A DNA stretch of 64,000 nt from Ailanthus altissimus. Taxonomy: Eukaryota; Streptophyta; Magnoliopsida; Sapindales; Simaroubaceae. Both the position numbers and the translations under genes were made by a program. Below the pieces are notes generated by a model, which was not told the origin of the DNA, did no database searches, and saw only the letters and a list, made by a program, of their open reading frames with translations. Positions 48,022 to 58,606 of this stretch are shown piece after piece. The stretch lies in assembly GCA_946807835.1 (NCBI GenBank), contig OX327699.1:5139001-5203000 (forward strand), in the 5' to 3' direction. Position 1 is the stretch's first letter. Every line of letters begins with the position of its first letter.

Positions 48022-48827
48022 TTAAACACAGGAGAAAATGTCCTCAATTACAACATGTTCAATTTGTGATGGTACCTTGTCATACCAAATAGTTTCAGAA
48101 TCTAAATTAAGGGCAAAACGTATTAATTCATTGGCCATCCTATTGGATGAGTGATAAGCACGACTAAAAGAGCATTGAGAGAGTGACGAAGCAATTGTCG
48201 TAATGTCATGAAGTACCAAACCCAACTCCAAGGCAGAAGTAGAGCCAAGGCTTCAAGGATATCCACAAGAGGCTGTGCCTCAATAGGGATGGATGAGGAG
48301 GCCAAGACAGCCCCAGAGTAGTCGCGTAGCACCACCTCTAGCCCGACTTTAAAGTGTTTTGAGGATAGATTTGCATTAGTGTTTAGCTTTATAGAACCCA
48401 GCTGAGGGGCCAACCATAATCTATGAGATGACATTGAGGTATTAGAAGGAGGGGCCTGAATAGTCATCAATTTATTCTTGTAGCAATGCACCCAACTCAG
48501 CACCTCTGATAAAGAAAATGCTTTTTGTTCTAAAATGAATTGATTTCTGATAAACCAAAGTCTCCAAAAAAGAATTAGCAGAAACTCAAAATTCTTAAGT
48601 GGTAGGCACACCCGGCATTCAATCAAAAGATTCAACATGGATGTATTATGGGAGATACGAAAATTATGTATGAGAGGCCATGATTGGTGTACTTTCTTTA
48701 ACGTGTGACAAAGCCATAACGCATGAATAGTGTTTTCTACACCATTAGCACAGCGACTACATGAGTCATCAACAGGGACATGATGTCTTCTGAGGTTAGA
48801 GAAGGTAGGGATCCGGCTATTCGACAT
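48022..48827 (-). pseudogene. LINE zf-RVT and RNase H remnant
   Basis: The reading includes TFSNLRRHHVPVDDSCSRC then ENTIHALWLC (zf-RVT zinc-binding region: C-x2-C..H-x-x-x-C), FWRLWFIRNQFILEQK, LWLAPQLGSIKLNTNA and VGLEVVLRDYSGAVLASSS (start of RNase H). After a frameshift it ends with ELGLVLHDITTIASSLSQC, MANELIRFAL and similar. This is the C-terminus of the LINE polyprotein. Confidence 0.75.
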
Positions 48828-49537
48828 TCTCCAAACAAAATGTTTAATTTTTTGAGGAAGCTTTAGGTTCTACAAGGCCAGCCACCAGTTGTGGGTAACA
48901 CCACTGCCAGAGTTGAATGAGGCATGGTTAGGATCAATGGAAAGCAAATAACCACTATTTACAGAATATTGTCTGTGTTTGTCAACTCATAAAAAAGTGC
49001 TTTTTCCACCCTCTCAATTTGGTCTATATTCTTTCTTTAATGGTGGCAAACAAGTTCTATTTGTTCTTACTGGAGACACATGGGAGCCCCAAGTATTTAT
49101 TGTGGTGCGGAACCAGAGAGACATCAAGATACTGAGATAGGTGAGCCGCTGACTCCATTGAGATGGATCTACCAAAGCATACAACCGATTTTTGGTAGTT
49201 AATCAACTACCCCGAAGCAACCTCATATGACCTCAAAATTCCCAGTATTGAGTAGCAATCATCTAAAGAAGCTCTAGTAATAATCAGGCTATCATCCGCA
49301 AAAAGGAGGTGGGATATAGATAAGCCCACTCTCTCAAATTTCAGTCCATGTAATGCCCTTTATTACTCAGCTAAATTGAGGAGAGAAGAGAGGCATTCTG
49401 CACAAAAGAGGAATAAATATGGGGATAGAGGGCCAACTTGGCGGAGACCACAAAAAAGGAGAGATCTTACAATGTGTCACACCATTAATAACAACTGAGT
49501 AAGAAACCGAAGAGATACATCGATAGATCAGTAGGCA

Positions 49538-50323
49538 TCAACTATCAGGGAAGCACAACTTCTGCATCATAGCCATCACAAAGGGCCACTCCACATGGTC
49601 ATAAGCCTTAGACATGTCCAGTTTCAAGGACAAGTAATTCCCGCCAGAAAATTTATTCCTTTTAATAGCATAGAGACATTCAAACCCAATTATTGCATTA
49701 TCAGTAATTAGACGTCCCAGGATGAAAGCACTCTGGGTTTCTGACACTACCTCATGCATAACACATTGCAGTCTATTGGCAAGTGTCTTCGAGATAATCT
49801 TGTACAAGACATTACAAAGGCCGATGGGATAAAAATCTGAGCATATCTCAGGCTCCGATATTTTTGGGATTAAGGAGATGAGGGTTTCGTTAGCCTTTCC
49901 AATATCCTCGCCATTATTAAGAAAGCCCAAACAGATGCTGTAAATAGAAGAGCCAACAATATCCCAGAATTTTTGATAAAATAAGACAGACATACCATCT
50001 TTCCTTGGAGTTTTTGTGGGGTACGTTTGATGCACAGCATTATAGATTTCCTTCGTATGAAAAAGGGTCTGCAGCAACTGGAGGTGTTGCTCAGAGAGTC
50101 GCCTCCCCACACCAAAGACAACAGAGTTGATATCTGATTCAGAAGGATTGGATGTCATGAAAATATCAGAGAAATACTCAACAAATTTTCGTGCAATCTG
50201 GTCAGAGTCTGAATGCCAAGTTCTTTCACTGCCCATAATCCCCAAGATATGATTCTTCCTTCTGCGTCCAGAGGCTTTAAGGTGAAAGAACCGTGAATTC
50301 CTATCACTAGCATGGAGCCACAT
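49538..50323 (-). pseudogene. LINE reverse transcriptase remnant
   Basis: Motifs include WLHASDRNSRFFHLKASGRR (linker before RT), KDGMSVLFYQKFWDIVG, TLISLIPKI, DFYPIGLCNVLYKIISKTLA, AFILGRLITDN and LKLDMSKAYDHVEW (the catalytic aspartate region), ending FPDS. Upstream and downstream parts lie in other frames. The FADD block expected after this was not found intact. Confidence 0.8.
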
Positions 50324-50822
50324 AACCCTTTAACGTTGTCTCCAGTATGTTTCTTCCTTGTATAACAAAGCATTAAGGAATTTTTGGACTTTTGTAATCT
50401 CCCTCCAAGCTTGTGCATCAACCTGTTGGTTTAAGATCCTCAAATTGTTTTTTCTTTTTTATCTTCGAAGTCAGTCTCCAAAAATGTTCCAAGTTCCATC
50501 TTCTGAGTCTACACCTAATATGTTGTATGTTTCCACAGATACCGTTAATAAAAGGCGTATTATAAGACCACCTCTCTGAGATAATTTCTCTGCAATCGTC
50601 TTCATCAACCTAGGCTTCCTTAAACTTGAACCTACGGTAGGGTCTCGAAATCCCAACCGTCGTTCTATAGTCACCACTAACTAATAGGAGGGGGCGATGA
50701 TCAGACCCCTAAAAATTCGGGTGTTGTATAAAGGCCTTAGAGAAAAGGTTATGCCATGAGAAGGAGCAGAACATGCAGTCAAGCCTTTCCTGTATAAAAG
50801 TGTTGGATTTGTGTTCATTACA

Positions 50823-51362
50823 CTAAGTGAAAGGGGAACCCCTGAAGTGGATCCCCACTAAGTTGTAATCATCAACAGCATTCCTGAAATTTTGCATAAG
50901 GTATAAAGGTCGATGCAGCCTGCCCTCTTTTTCAAAGTTAGTGAGGATTTCATTGAAGTCCCCACCACACACCCACGGGAGGGAAGAAAGATGACACAAA
51001 CGTCGTAGAAGCCAAGAGTGGGTACGTTGAGATGTATCCGGGTGGCCATAAAAACTTGTAAATCTCCATTTCTTCCCTTGTTCTGTAACAATGACATCAA
51101 TATGAAAACGAGACAAAGATAGTAAGAAGATATCTACCTTATCCGTCTATGGTAACGCCAAGCCCTGACCACTTCCAATTCTTTCAACCATAAGTTTTCC
51201 AACACATCCAAGTTTCACTCGGATCTTTTCCTGCCTATATTTGAGAGCTCGTGTTTCTATGAGAAAGATCACCTCTGGGCAGTGTTCCCGTACTAGGTTG
51301 GACAGGATATAAAATATGCGAGGGTTGTCCAACCCCTGCACATTCCAGCATAAGGTTTTCAT
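50823..51362 (-). pseudogene. LINE endonuclease domain remnant
   Basis: The reading starts MKTLCWNVQGLDNPRIFYIL, the usual opening of LINE ORF2. It includes FLIETRALKYR, one stop after GSGQGLALP, then the RFTSFYGHPD block and VCGGDFNEIL. These match apurinic-type endonuclease motifs (N-x-G, ET, Y-G, GDFN). Both halves are in the same frame, so a single nonsense change separates them. Confidence 0.8.
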
Positions 51363-51675
51363 TGGGATCGGTAGCCCTGCACCTCGGTAGAGGCTGCCGT
51401 TTGAAATTGAGAAGGAGAGGCCAATGTATGTTGCCCCTCAGAACTGGGTATAGTTTTTTTAGTGAGAGTAAGGATTTCAACGTCATCGGAACGCTCTTTC
51501 TATTTTAGGCTTGGGTGGTAGATTGTAGGGTAGTATGGCTTGGTGGGAATGAAGGCCTTTTTTACCTGAGGGCCAGAACTGACCCGTTTAGGTTTGTTTC
51601 TAAGGTAGGTGCTATGGGTCTGCAACTCTTTTGTCTTGATGACCTTCGGAGGGAGCTTACTCTAGTGGGATCTAT

Positions 51676-53755
51676 TCACGCGCCAGCCTCACAAGACTCA
51701 TTTTGATTCCCTACTATCACCAATAGTGTTTTTTCAATGCTTACCTCAATGTTTGCACAAGGGACAGGGTTTTGTTGGTCCCCTGATGAGAGTAGATGGT
51801 GCTCTGTGGAGTTCGGGTAATCGTAAGGGGCAGCTTCTGTGGTGTCAGAATGTTTTGGGTGCGGGGCCAACTGGTTGAAGCTGGTTAGGATAGGTTGCCA
51901 TGTGGGCTGATTCCCCATGGTTTCTTCGTCCACTTAAGCACCTAAATATGGGTTAGAGACACCTAGATGTGGGCGTGAGACAGGGAGCATGCCATAACCT
52001 ATTGCAGTGGTGAAAATCAGCAAATGAGGGACAATACATTTTGATGCGCTCGCTTCCTCACATGCAGCTTCACTAGTGATGGTATCTGGTCTGCATTTAT
52101 TCGGCAGCCTTTCCCTTCCGTTACAAATGGTTTTCTTCACTCCTTTCGCTAGAACGTGGTGGGCATTAGATGGGCTAGCTTTAGCACGTGCATCTCCACC
52201 AGTAACGCTAACTAGTCTACATACTTTCGACAGCTTTTTCCTCTCTTTAAAAATAATATTCTTCATACCTTTCTCTTGAACTTGGTGGCACCGGAGTTAC
52301 TGTCTGCTAAAAATGCCTATGCATCTCCCGCTGGTTCTACCGAGCACTTTTGCAAGTACCAAGTTTCTTTAGTTTGATTCTCAGTATCACGTGTTTGCAT
52401 TCTTCTATTTTCGGGCCATTTTTTAGTGTCTAGGTGAGGGTTATCTGATGGGCCACATAAGGGGATTCCCGCGCCATGCATTTGTATGATTTTATTAAGA
52501 GTGGCTCCATTATTCCAATGAAGCATGCAAAGTTCGTTGAATTCATCATGTGCCCTTTCATTGCAATACATGTGTAGGGACTTACTCATGTTATGTCCAT
52601 TTAACAAATTAGTATTATTAATAACCATTTCACCGGCTGTTTCACGTGCAATGCTCTCATTTGGTAGTAGTATGGGTTGGTGTACATGTGGGCAACAAAC
52701 ACTCTAATATGGGCAATGACAAGCCTCGACAATCTTGTTTAGAGTGGGAAGCAATCTAGCAAGCTTTTGAACTTTCACCAGATTTGTTTTTGATGGCAAG
52801 TTATCCACTATTGGTTCTACAGTCCCCAGAGAGATGTCGACATCAACTGCCGCCCCAGAGAATTCCTTTTTCGATCTTGCTTCGGTGCCCCTTGTCATTG
52901 CCTCATTCTTTCGATCATCATCCATCATAGGGGCGTCTCCATTAGTTTCTCTATATTGATGGGAAACCAGACTTGATCGTGGAGCTTCCTTTGGTTTAGT
53001 TTGTTGCTGCTTATAGCTTCCAACCACCCAAAAATTATTCGAGTAACGGTGGTTGCCAGATTTTTTTAAGACTGTTAGTAGTGGTTCCAAGTACTCTCGG
53101 TATCCATGGTCTAAAAAATTGCAAAGTGTGCAGAACTTCGGCAATTTCTCGTACTTAAAATCAAGTCAAACCAATTTTTCATTAGAACTGAGTTTAAGAG
53201 ATATGTCTTTTCGTAATGGTTGTTCAAGATAGATTCTGACTTGCACCCGAATAAATCTTCCGGTGCAGGAACCAGAATCTTCGAAGTCTGTGTCTAGGAA
53301 CTTTCCAATTCTATTTCAATCAATTCAGCCGTCTCAACATTCATATGGATGATTGGTACGTTATAAATTTGGATCCAGAATGATACATATTGGAATGTTG
53401 GGTTCGAAGTCGAGTCTTCATCTGAAATAGGCTCCATGGCAACAAGAAATTTATTAAAATTTCAAGGTTCAGACCTCAGGACCCTTTTTCAGTCATCTTC
53501 TAACGAGAACTCATACAGAAAATTGTTGCCACCTAGCTATCGAAATCTCAGGTCTCCGGAAGGCCGCCACAGGCTTTTCATTAGATTTTGAAAAGCATCT
53601 CGTTGGTAGTTTTTCTTAGTGAGGATTTTAACAAAGAGGCTAAATTTTGCTATCGATTGATGTCTATGAATCACTGCCTCCGGGATCCGTAGAACCTCCT
53701 TATTGTGAGAGTTGTCAATGGAGAAAGAAGTTCATAAAACTTCAATATCATTCAT
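51676..53755 (-). pseudogene. LINE ORF1-like remnant (DUF4283-type gag with zinc knuckle)
   Basis: The part starts at an ATG reading MNDIEVL and continues through a DUF4283-like block (NYQRDAFQNLMKSLWRPSG, then VLRSEP). It reaches a zinc-knuckle-like PKFCTLCNFLDHGY near 53.12 kb, followed by a low-complexity acidic and Ser/Lys-rich tail in several frames. At least four stops interrupt it. It would have bound the element's RNA. Confidence 0.65.
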
Positions 53756-54429
53756 GGTTATGGATGTAAATGTAGAGTTCGCCAGACGAACGAGAGTCAG
53801 TTCTCTAGGAGAGCTAGAGAGAAAATAAAACTCTGTTGAAACCTAATTTTTTGTGGCTAAATATAGTAATACTTAACCACCAAAATTAAGTTTTAAGGCT
53901 AAATAATATAAGACATTAATTAAATATTTAAAAACATTATTTAGCCACATTTTTTGTGTGGTTATATATAACTTGTAGCCACGATATTTTTTTTCGTGAC
54001 AATTTGTTTATTTTAATATGTGCCAATTATTAGTCACAAATAGTTAATTGCTAAATTAAATGTCATTTAGCCGCAACTCTTTATTTCATGATTAAAAGTA
54101 GTGACATTTAGTCATGAAACTTTAATTCGTGGTTGCATTTGTATTTAGTCATAAAAATTTAATGTGTAACCAAAGATAGAGATATGTAGCCACGAAACTT
54201 GATTTGTGGCCAATAGTAGCAAAATTTTGTGGCTAAAAGTAGCAACATGTAGCCACAAAAACTTGATTCGTGGTAACATGTAGCAACATTTAGCCATAGA
54301 CTCTTGATTCATGGCCAAAAGCGATATTTAGCTGCAAACTCTTAATTTGTGGCTAATAAAATTTTCACCAAAATTTTTTACTTCTCGCCCAATTATTATC
54401 CATGAAAAAATTCGTGGCTAAAGGTGACA

Positions 54430-56098
54430 TTTAGCATTGGAATTATAATTGAAATTATAGTTATAATGTTGTATTTATAATGGAATTATGATTAGTATTT
54501 AGTCACAATATTGCAATTAGCATGTAATTAGAATTATAATTGAAATTGTATTTATTATTTGAAATATATTTATTAGAATTGAAATTTAAACTAGAAATGT
54601 AATAATTATAAACGTAATTGGAATTGGAATTGTATGTTATTGGAGTTAGAATTGAAATCGTAATTGTAATTGAAATGTAATCATAAGAATTAAAAATTGA
54701 ATAGAAAATATAATAATTATAAACGTAATTAGAATTAAAATTAGAATTGCATGCATTCAAAGTTAGAATTAAAATCATAATTGTAACTGAAAAGTAATGT
54801 AATAAATAGAATTAAAATTGAATTTGGAAAGGTAATAATTATAAATATGATTATAATTTAAATTGTAATTATTATATAATTGGAATTATAATTAAAATTG
54901 TATTTATAATTTGAAATGTAATTATTAGAATTGAAATTTAAATTAGAAATTGAATAATTATAAATGTAATTAAAATTGTAATTGTAGATGCTTGGAGTTA
55001 CAATTAAAATTGTAATTGTAATTGGAAATATAATTTTAAGAATTGAAAATTGAATAGAAAATATAATAATTATAAACATAATTGTAATTGTAATTGTATG
55101 TATTTGGAGTTAGAATTAAAATTATAACTATAATTTTTTTATACATATTTACAACACATGCAAACAAAACTGCACGCAGATGGAGGAGAGAATTGAACCC
55201 CCCCGACCTAATGGTCTAGCCATATTCAATTAGCAACTTAAGCTCAACAACATAATTATAATTGAAAATGTAATAATTAGAATCAAAATTGAATTAAAAA
55301 TATAATAATTATAAATATAACTGGAATTGAAATTGTAACTTGTATGTAATTGAAATTATAATCAAAATTGTATTTATAATTCGGAATGTAATTATTAGAA
55401 TTGAAATTTAAATTAGAATTATATTAATTATAAACATAATTGAAATTATAGTTGTATTTAATTGAAGTTAGAATGGAATTCGTAATTATAATTCAAAATA
55501 TAATAACATAGAAGTAAAATATAATTACATTTTATAATTGAAATTTGAATTAGAATGTAATAATTATAAATATATTTGGAATTACAATTGTAATTGGTAT
55601 GTAATTGAAATTATAATCGAAATTGTATTTATAATCTAAAATGTAAATATTAGAATTAAAATTTAAATTGAAAATATAATAATTATAAATTTATTTAGAA
55701 TTGTAATTGTATGTGATTTGAGTTAGAATTAAATTCGTAATTGTAATTGAAAATATAATTTTTATGAATTTAAAATTGAATAGAAAATATAATAATTATA
55801 AACATAATTAAAATTTTAATTGTACGTGATTGGTGTTAGAATTGAAATCATAATCGTAATTGAAAATGTAATCATAAGAATAGAAAATATAATAATTATA
55901 AACTTAATGAAATTGTAATTGTATGTATTTAAAGTTAGATTTGAAATCGTAATTATAATTGAAAATATACTAATTAGAAATAAACATGTAAAAGTTAAAA
56001 TTAAAATTGAACTTAAAATGTAATAACTATAAATGTAATTAGAATTGAAGTTGTAATTGGTATGTAACTCCAAATATATTTGAAATTGTATTTATAAT
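54430..56098. repeat. Satellite-like array, about 117-bp units in about 235-bp dimers
   Basis: The anchor wording ATATAATAATTATAAACATA recurs near 54592, 54705, 54822, 54945, 55060, 55290, 55418, 55550, 55670, 55787, 55885 and 56014, mostly 113-132 bases apart. Two unit types alternate: one has TTGGAGTTAGAATTGAAATC and ends AAAATTGAATAGAAA, the other has TTGTATTTATAATTTGAAAT and ends TTGAAATTTAAATTAGAA. The array is therefore a diverged higher-order repeat. The 230-base gap after 55060 is caused by an insert at about 55130-55255. Runs of short Asn/Tyr/Ile open frames here are artefacts of the composition. Confidence 0.75.
55130..55255 (-). mobile_element. tRNA-like or SINE-like insert within the satellite array
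   Basis: This is the only non-A/T block in the array. On the minus strand it reads TTAAGTTGCTAATTGAATAT, GGCTAGACCATTAGGTCGGG and GGGTTCAATTCTCTCCTCC. GTTAGACCAxTAGG and GGTTCGAATCyC-like wording resembles the 3' half of a tRNA-derived SINE. A T7 run adjoins its other side. The call is tentative. Confidence 0.35.
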
Positions 56099-56640
56099 CA
56101 CTAAAACAAATAACATCATCTGCGACTACTAAAGTTATCGCAAAATATAAGAATTGTGATCATTGATACTATACTGTGATCAAATATTTGTTGTCGCAAA
56201 GTTGCCGCAATAGATTTGTTGGGGATTACTTTTTGCGACCACTCATTGACCTCATCGCAAAAAATATTCTTCAACGACCAATTGATATAATTGTAAATTT
56301 GATTTTAAGTTGTGAAAAATATTGTTTCTGCGATAAATCATGTGGTTGTAGAATTTTTTTTTGTGACCATAGATTTGACCGTAAAAGTTTATATATTTTG
56401 TAACCATTTTTTAGTCACAAAATAACAAGATTAGTTTCATTTAAAAACAAAAATATGTTTTAAGATGTATTGTGACCAAGTGGGTTGGTAAAAAAAAAAA
56501 GAATAATAATTTTTATCTAGGTCCATGTTTATAGTCGTGAAACGTTATTCTTTGTTTCAATTGAAAAATAAAAAATATTTTAAAAAAAAACTATTTTGGG
56601 GTAACTTTTATAGTTGACATACATATTTACTTATTTAAAA
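56099..56640. mobile_element. CACTA-starting repeat module 3
   Basis: The module begins CACTAAAACAAATAACATCA directly after TTTATAAT, the same context that precedes module 2. Subterminal-type repeats here use a different word, TGCGACCA / TCGCAAAA, in both orientations (about 56121, 56143, 56200, 56255, 56268, 56325). Repeats fade after about 56420 and no far end was identified. Confidence 0.4.
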
Positions 56641-57069
56641 ATAAGCTCTCTTTGTGGTTGTATAATAATTTTATCAATAATTATTGTTATATTAATTTTA
56701 ATTATACATATAATATATTTTCTCTTTTGTCTATATATAAAAATATAATTAAATTTATTGAATAAAAAATAGAAAAACTAAATTATTTAGTACTTAAGGT
56801 AAAAATTAATTGAATAGGATACCAAACATGAAAGAGCACATAATTATGCAACCCATATGACATTAATATCTAATTAACATTATCATTTACATATGATTGT
56901 ATTAAATATAATTGACATTGTCATTTACATATGATGGTATTAATATCTATCATCCTATATAAAGGCATTCAATTTCTGAATAAGCAGAAAAACACAGAAT
57001 TCAATACAAATATTCTGTATTTAGTGAGACTTCCTTGTAGCAACAAACCCTTATCTCTTAACAAACCTT
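56641..57069. other. AT-rich spacer with a short tandem repeat
   Basis: This is A/T-rich DNA. At about 56873-56946 the wording TTATCATTTACATATGATTG recurs about 45 bases later as TTGTCATTTACATATGATGG, a two-copy tandem repeat. No gene was recognised. Confidence 0.55.
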
Positions 57070-57316
57070 TTGCAATGCCTCCTCGGAAGTTTTAAGGCAT
57101 TTGATCCAATTAATACTTTGTACATGTGTCAACTCACCTACTAAAATTTATGCACAAGTGACTTTCAAAACTTATATCATAAAAATGCAAAAATACATGA
57201 ACTTACCATAAAGATGATCTTTCAAGATTCCATTATGCATGAACTTATAAATAAGCATACTTCTCCCTGCTTCTTGACAATACCCAAGAAATTGTACTAG
57301 GTTCCTGTGATGTATC
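57070..57316 (-). pseudogene. LRR receptor-like kinase fragment (two exons of the kinase domain)
   Basis: Minus strand, 57316-57207 reads [34 protein letters not shown] and LYG, flanked by an acceptor-like TTTTAAG and a good donor, GTAAGT. After about 90 bases, 57116-57070 reads SINWIKCLKTSEEALQK, matching the SINWIKRLEIAEDAAKG block that follows in intact plant LRR receptor kinases. Thus two neighbouring exons and a short intron remain in order, from the middle of a kinase domain (the hinge and alphaE region). The rest of the gene is absent from this window, so it is a captured or decayed fragment. Confidence 0.7.
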
Positions 57317-57952
57317 CTTAAAAGAAATTATGTCTAACCAACTAAACCAATTTTATCTTTATCTTTATTATAACAGTATTATAAATGTGCTTTACATGAA
57401 CAATCTAATCAAAAAGTTCTAGTTATACACCTTCTTTTTTTTATTTTTTCAATAACATGCACAATTTATTATGGCAGAAGTAATATTCGATGGAAGCCAG
57501 CAAAATCCATAAGCATGCCAATTATCAAATAGAGAGAGAGAGAGAGAAAAATTCAATACCACCCACATAATAAATATTTAGTCAAAATTTTGCGGTTTAT
57601 TCTCCCTTCTAAATGATAAAGTAAAACTCATTAATTTCTTTTTCCCTCACAAGAACCAAGGAAAATATATTTGAACATACTTATACATATGCACCACAGT
57701 TGTTACACATATGAACAGAGAAAAATCACAAACTTCTTTTCTCACAACAACTAACCACCCATAGCTGTTATTATTTGTGTTTGAAAATATTGCATTTAAA
57801 ATTCAGTCTCTTTCTTTAATAATAAATAATAAAAAAATCTAATGGCTCATATAGATTTTACATTACAGCAACCATTTTTTTTTTCTATAAATACATTATT
57901 TTTGCATCCATATACAAACTTGAAAACATTCAAAGATTAGGGTGAGCTAACG

Positions 57953-58606
57953 ATGGAGGAAATCTCAGCTCGTAGATTTACAAAAATTTGTGTCTTTTGT
58001 GTATCAAACTTTAAAAATACTGAAGAGTTTGTAAAAGCTGCAGAAAATCTTGGTAAGGTATTAGCTGAGTGAAAGATACATTTAGTATATGGAGGAGGTA
58101 GCCGTGGGTTAATGAGATCTTTGGCAAAAGCTGCACAAAATATAGGCAGTCAAGTTTTGGGTATCATTCTAAAAGCTCTAGCTATTGAAAATATTATAGA
58201 AAAAATAGTTGGGGATGAGTTACAAGTCTCATCTATGCACAAGCGGATGGCACAAATGCTTAGGTATGCAGATGCCTTCATAGCTCTACCAGGAGGTCTC
58301 GGGACTTTGGAGGAAATTTTTCAGATTGCCTCATGGGCACAATTACAAATCCACTAAAAACTTATTGGTTTGTTTAATGTTAATAGTTTTTTTAATGGGT
58401 TGTTATCTTTTCTTGACTATGCAGTGGAAAGACAATTCATCCCACTTCTAATATGATAGATTCTCATTTCTTCTCCAATTGTTGATCAACTAATTGATCA
58501 ATTATAGTCTTTTATCCCTCTGCCTAATCCAACATTGCATCAGTTAGATTGGTCTACTCATAACAGTAAGAAGAAGCGCAAAATAAATTTAACTCTTCGT
58601 CTATAG
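57953..58606 (+). pseudogene. LOG: Intronless LOG-family pseudogene (cytokinin riboside 5'-monophosphate phosphoribohydrolase)
   Basis: Intact LOG enzymes release active cytokinin bases from their nucleotides. The 218-codon frame reads MEEISARRFTKICVFCVSNF then, past a TGA at codon 40, IHLVYGGGSRGLM, QVLGIILKAL, MHKRMAQMLRYADAFIALPG and GLGTLEEIFQIASWAQLQIH, then a TAA at codon 135. It continues KLIGLFNVNSFFNGLLSFLD, with further stops at codons 168, 169 and 185. The GGGSxGLM, MHxRxAxM and PGGxGTxEE motifs are all still present. Plant LOG genes normally have several introns, and none interrupts this copy, so it looks like a retro-copy. No downstream poly-A tract was found. Five in-frame stops rule out a full-length product. 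Confidence 0.85.

Larger units (their letters stand above)
47991..53856 (-). mobile_element. Nearly full-length decayed LINE (non-LTR retrotransposon)
   Basis: Minus-strand order is an ORF1-like part with zinc knuckle (53755 to about 51676), endonuclease (51362-50823), reverse transcriptase (50323-49538 and beyond) and zf-RVT plus RNase H (48827-48022). This is the layout of plant L1-type LINEs. A T-rich tract at 47991-48005 is the expected poly-A tail. The word CTAAATATAGT occurs just outside both ends (47976-47986 and 53857-53867) and could be the target-site duplication. Because that word also resembles the surrounding CACTA subterminal repeats, the match may be coincidental. Stops and frameshifts occur in every part. 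Confidence 0.85.
47959..56098. mobile_element. CACTA-starting repeat module 2, interrupted by a LINE
   Basis: The module begins CACTACAAGATTTGAGACTA and after about 30 bases is broken by a minus-strand LINE. It resumes near 53857 with GTGGCTAAATATAG-type subterminal repeats to about 54430, then passes into a long satellite-like array that ends at TTTATAAT before the next CACTA. The order (CACTA start, subterminal repeats, then A/T-rich array) copies module 1 on a larger scale. No transposase was seen, so it is a non-autonomous or heavily reduced relic. Confidence 0.5.

Noticed and set aside
54503..56073. Several 70-90-codon frames rich in Asn, Tyr and Ile
   Set aside because: They are by-products of the A/T tandem array and repeat the same wording as the array units.
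54430..56098. CRISPR-like regular spacing of repeats
   Set aside because: Units are contiguous tandem copies with no unique spacers, in a plant genome; this is satellite-like DNA.
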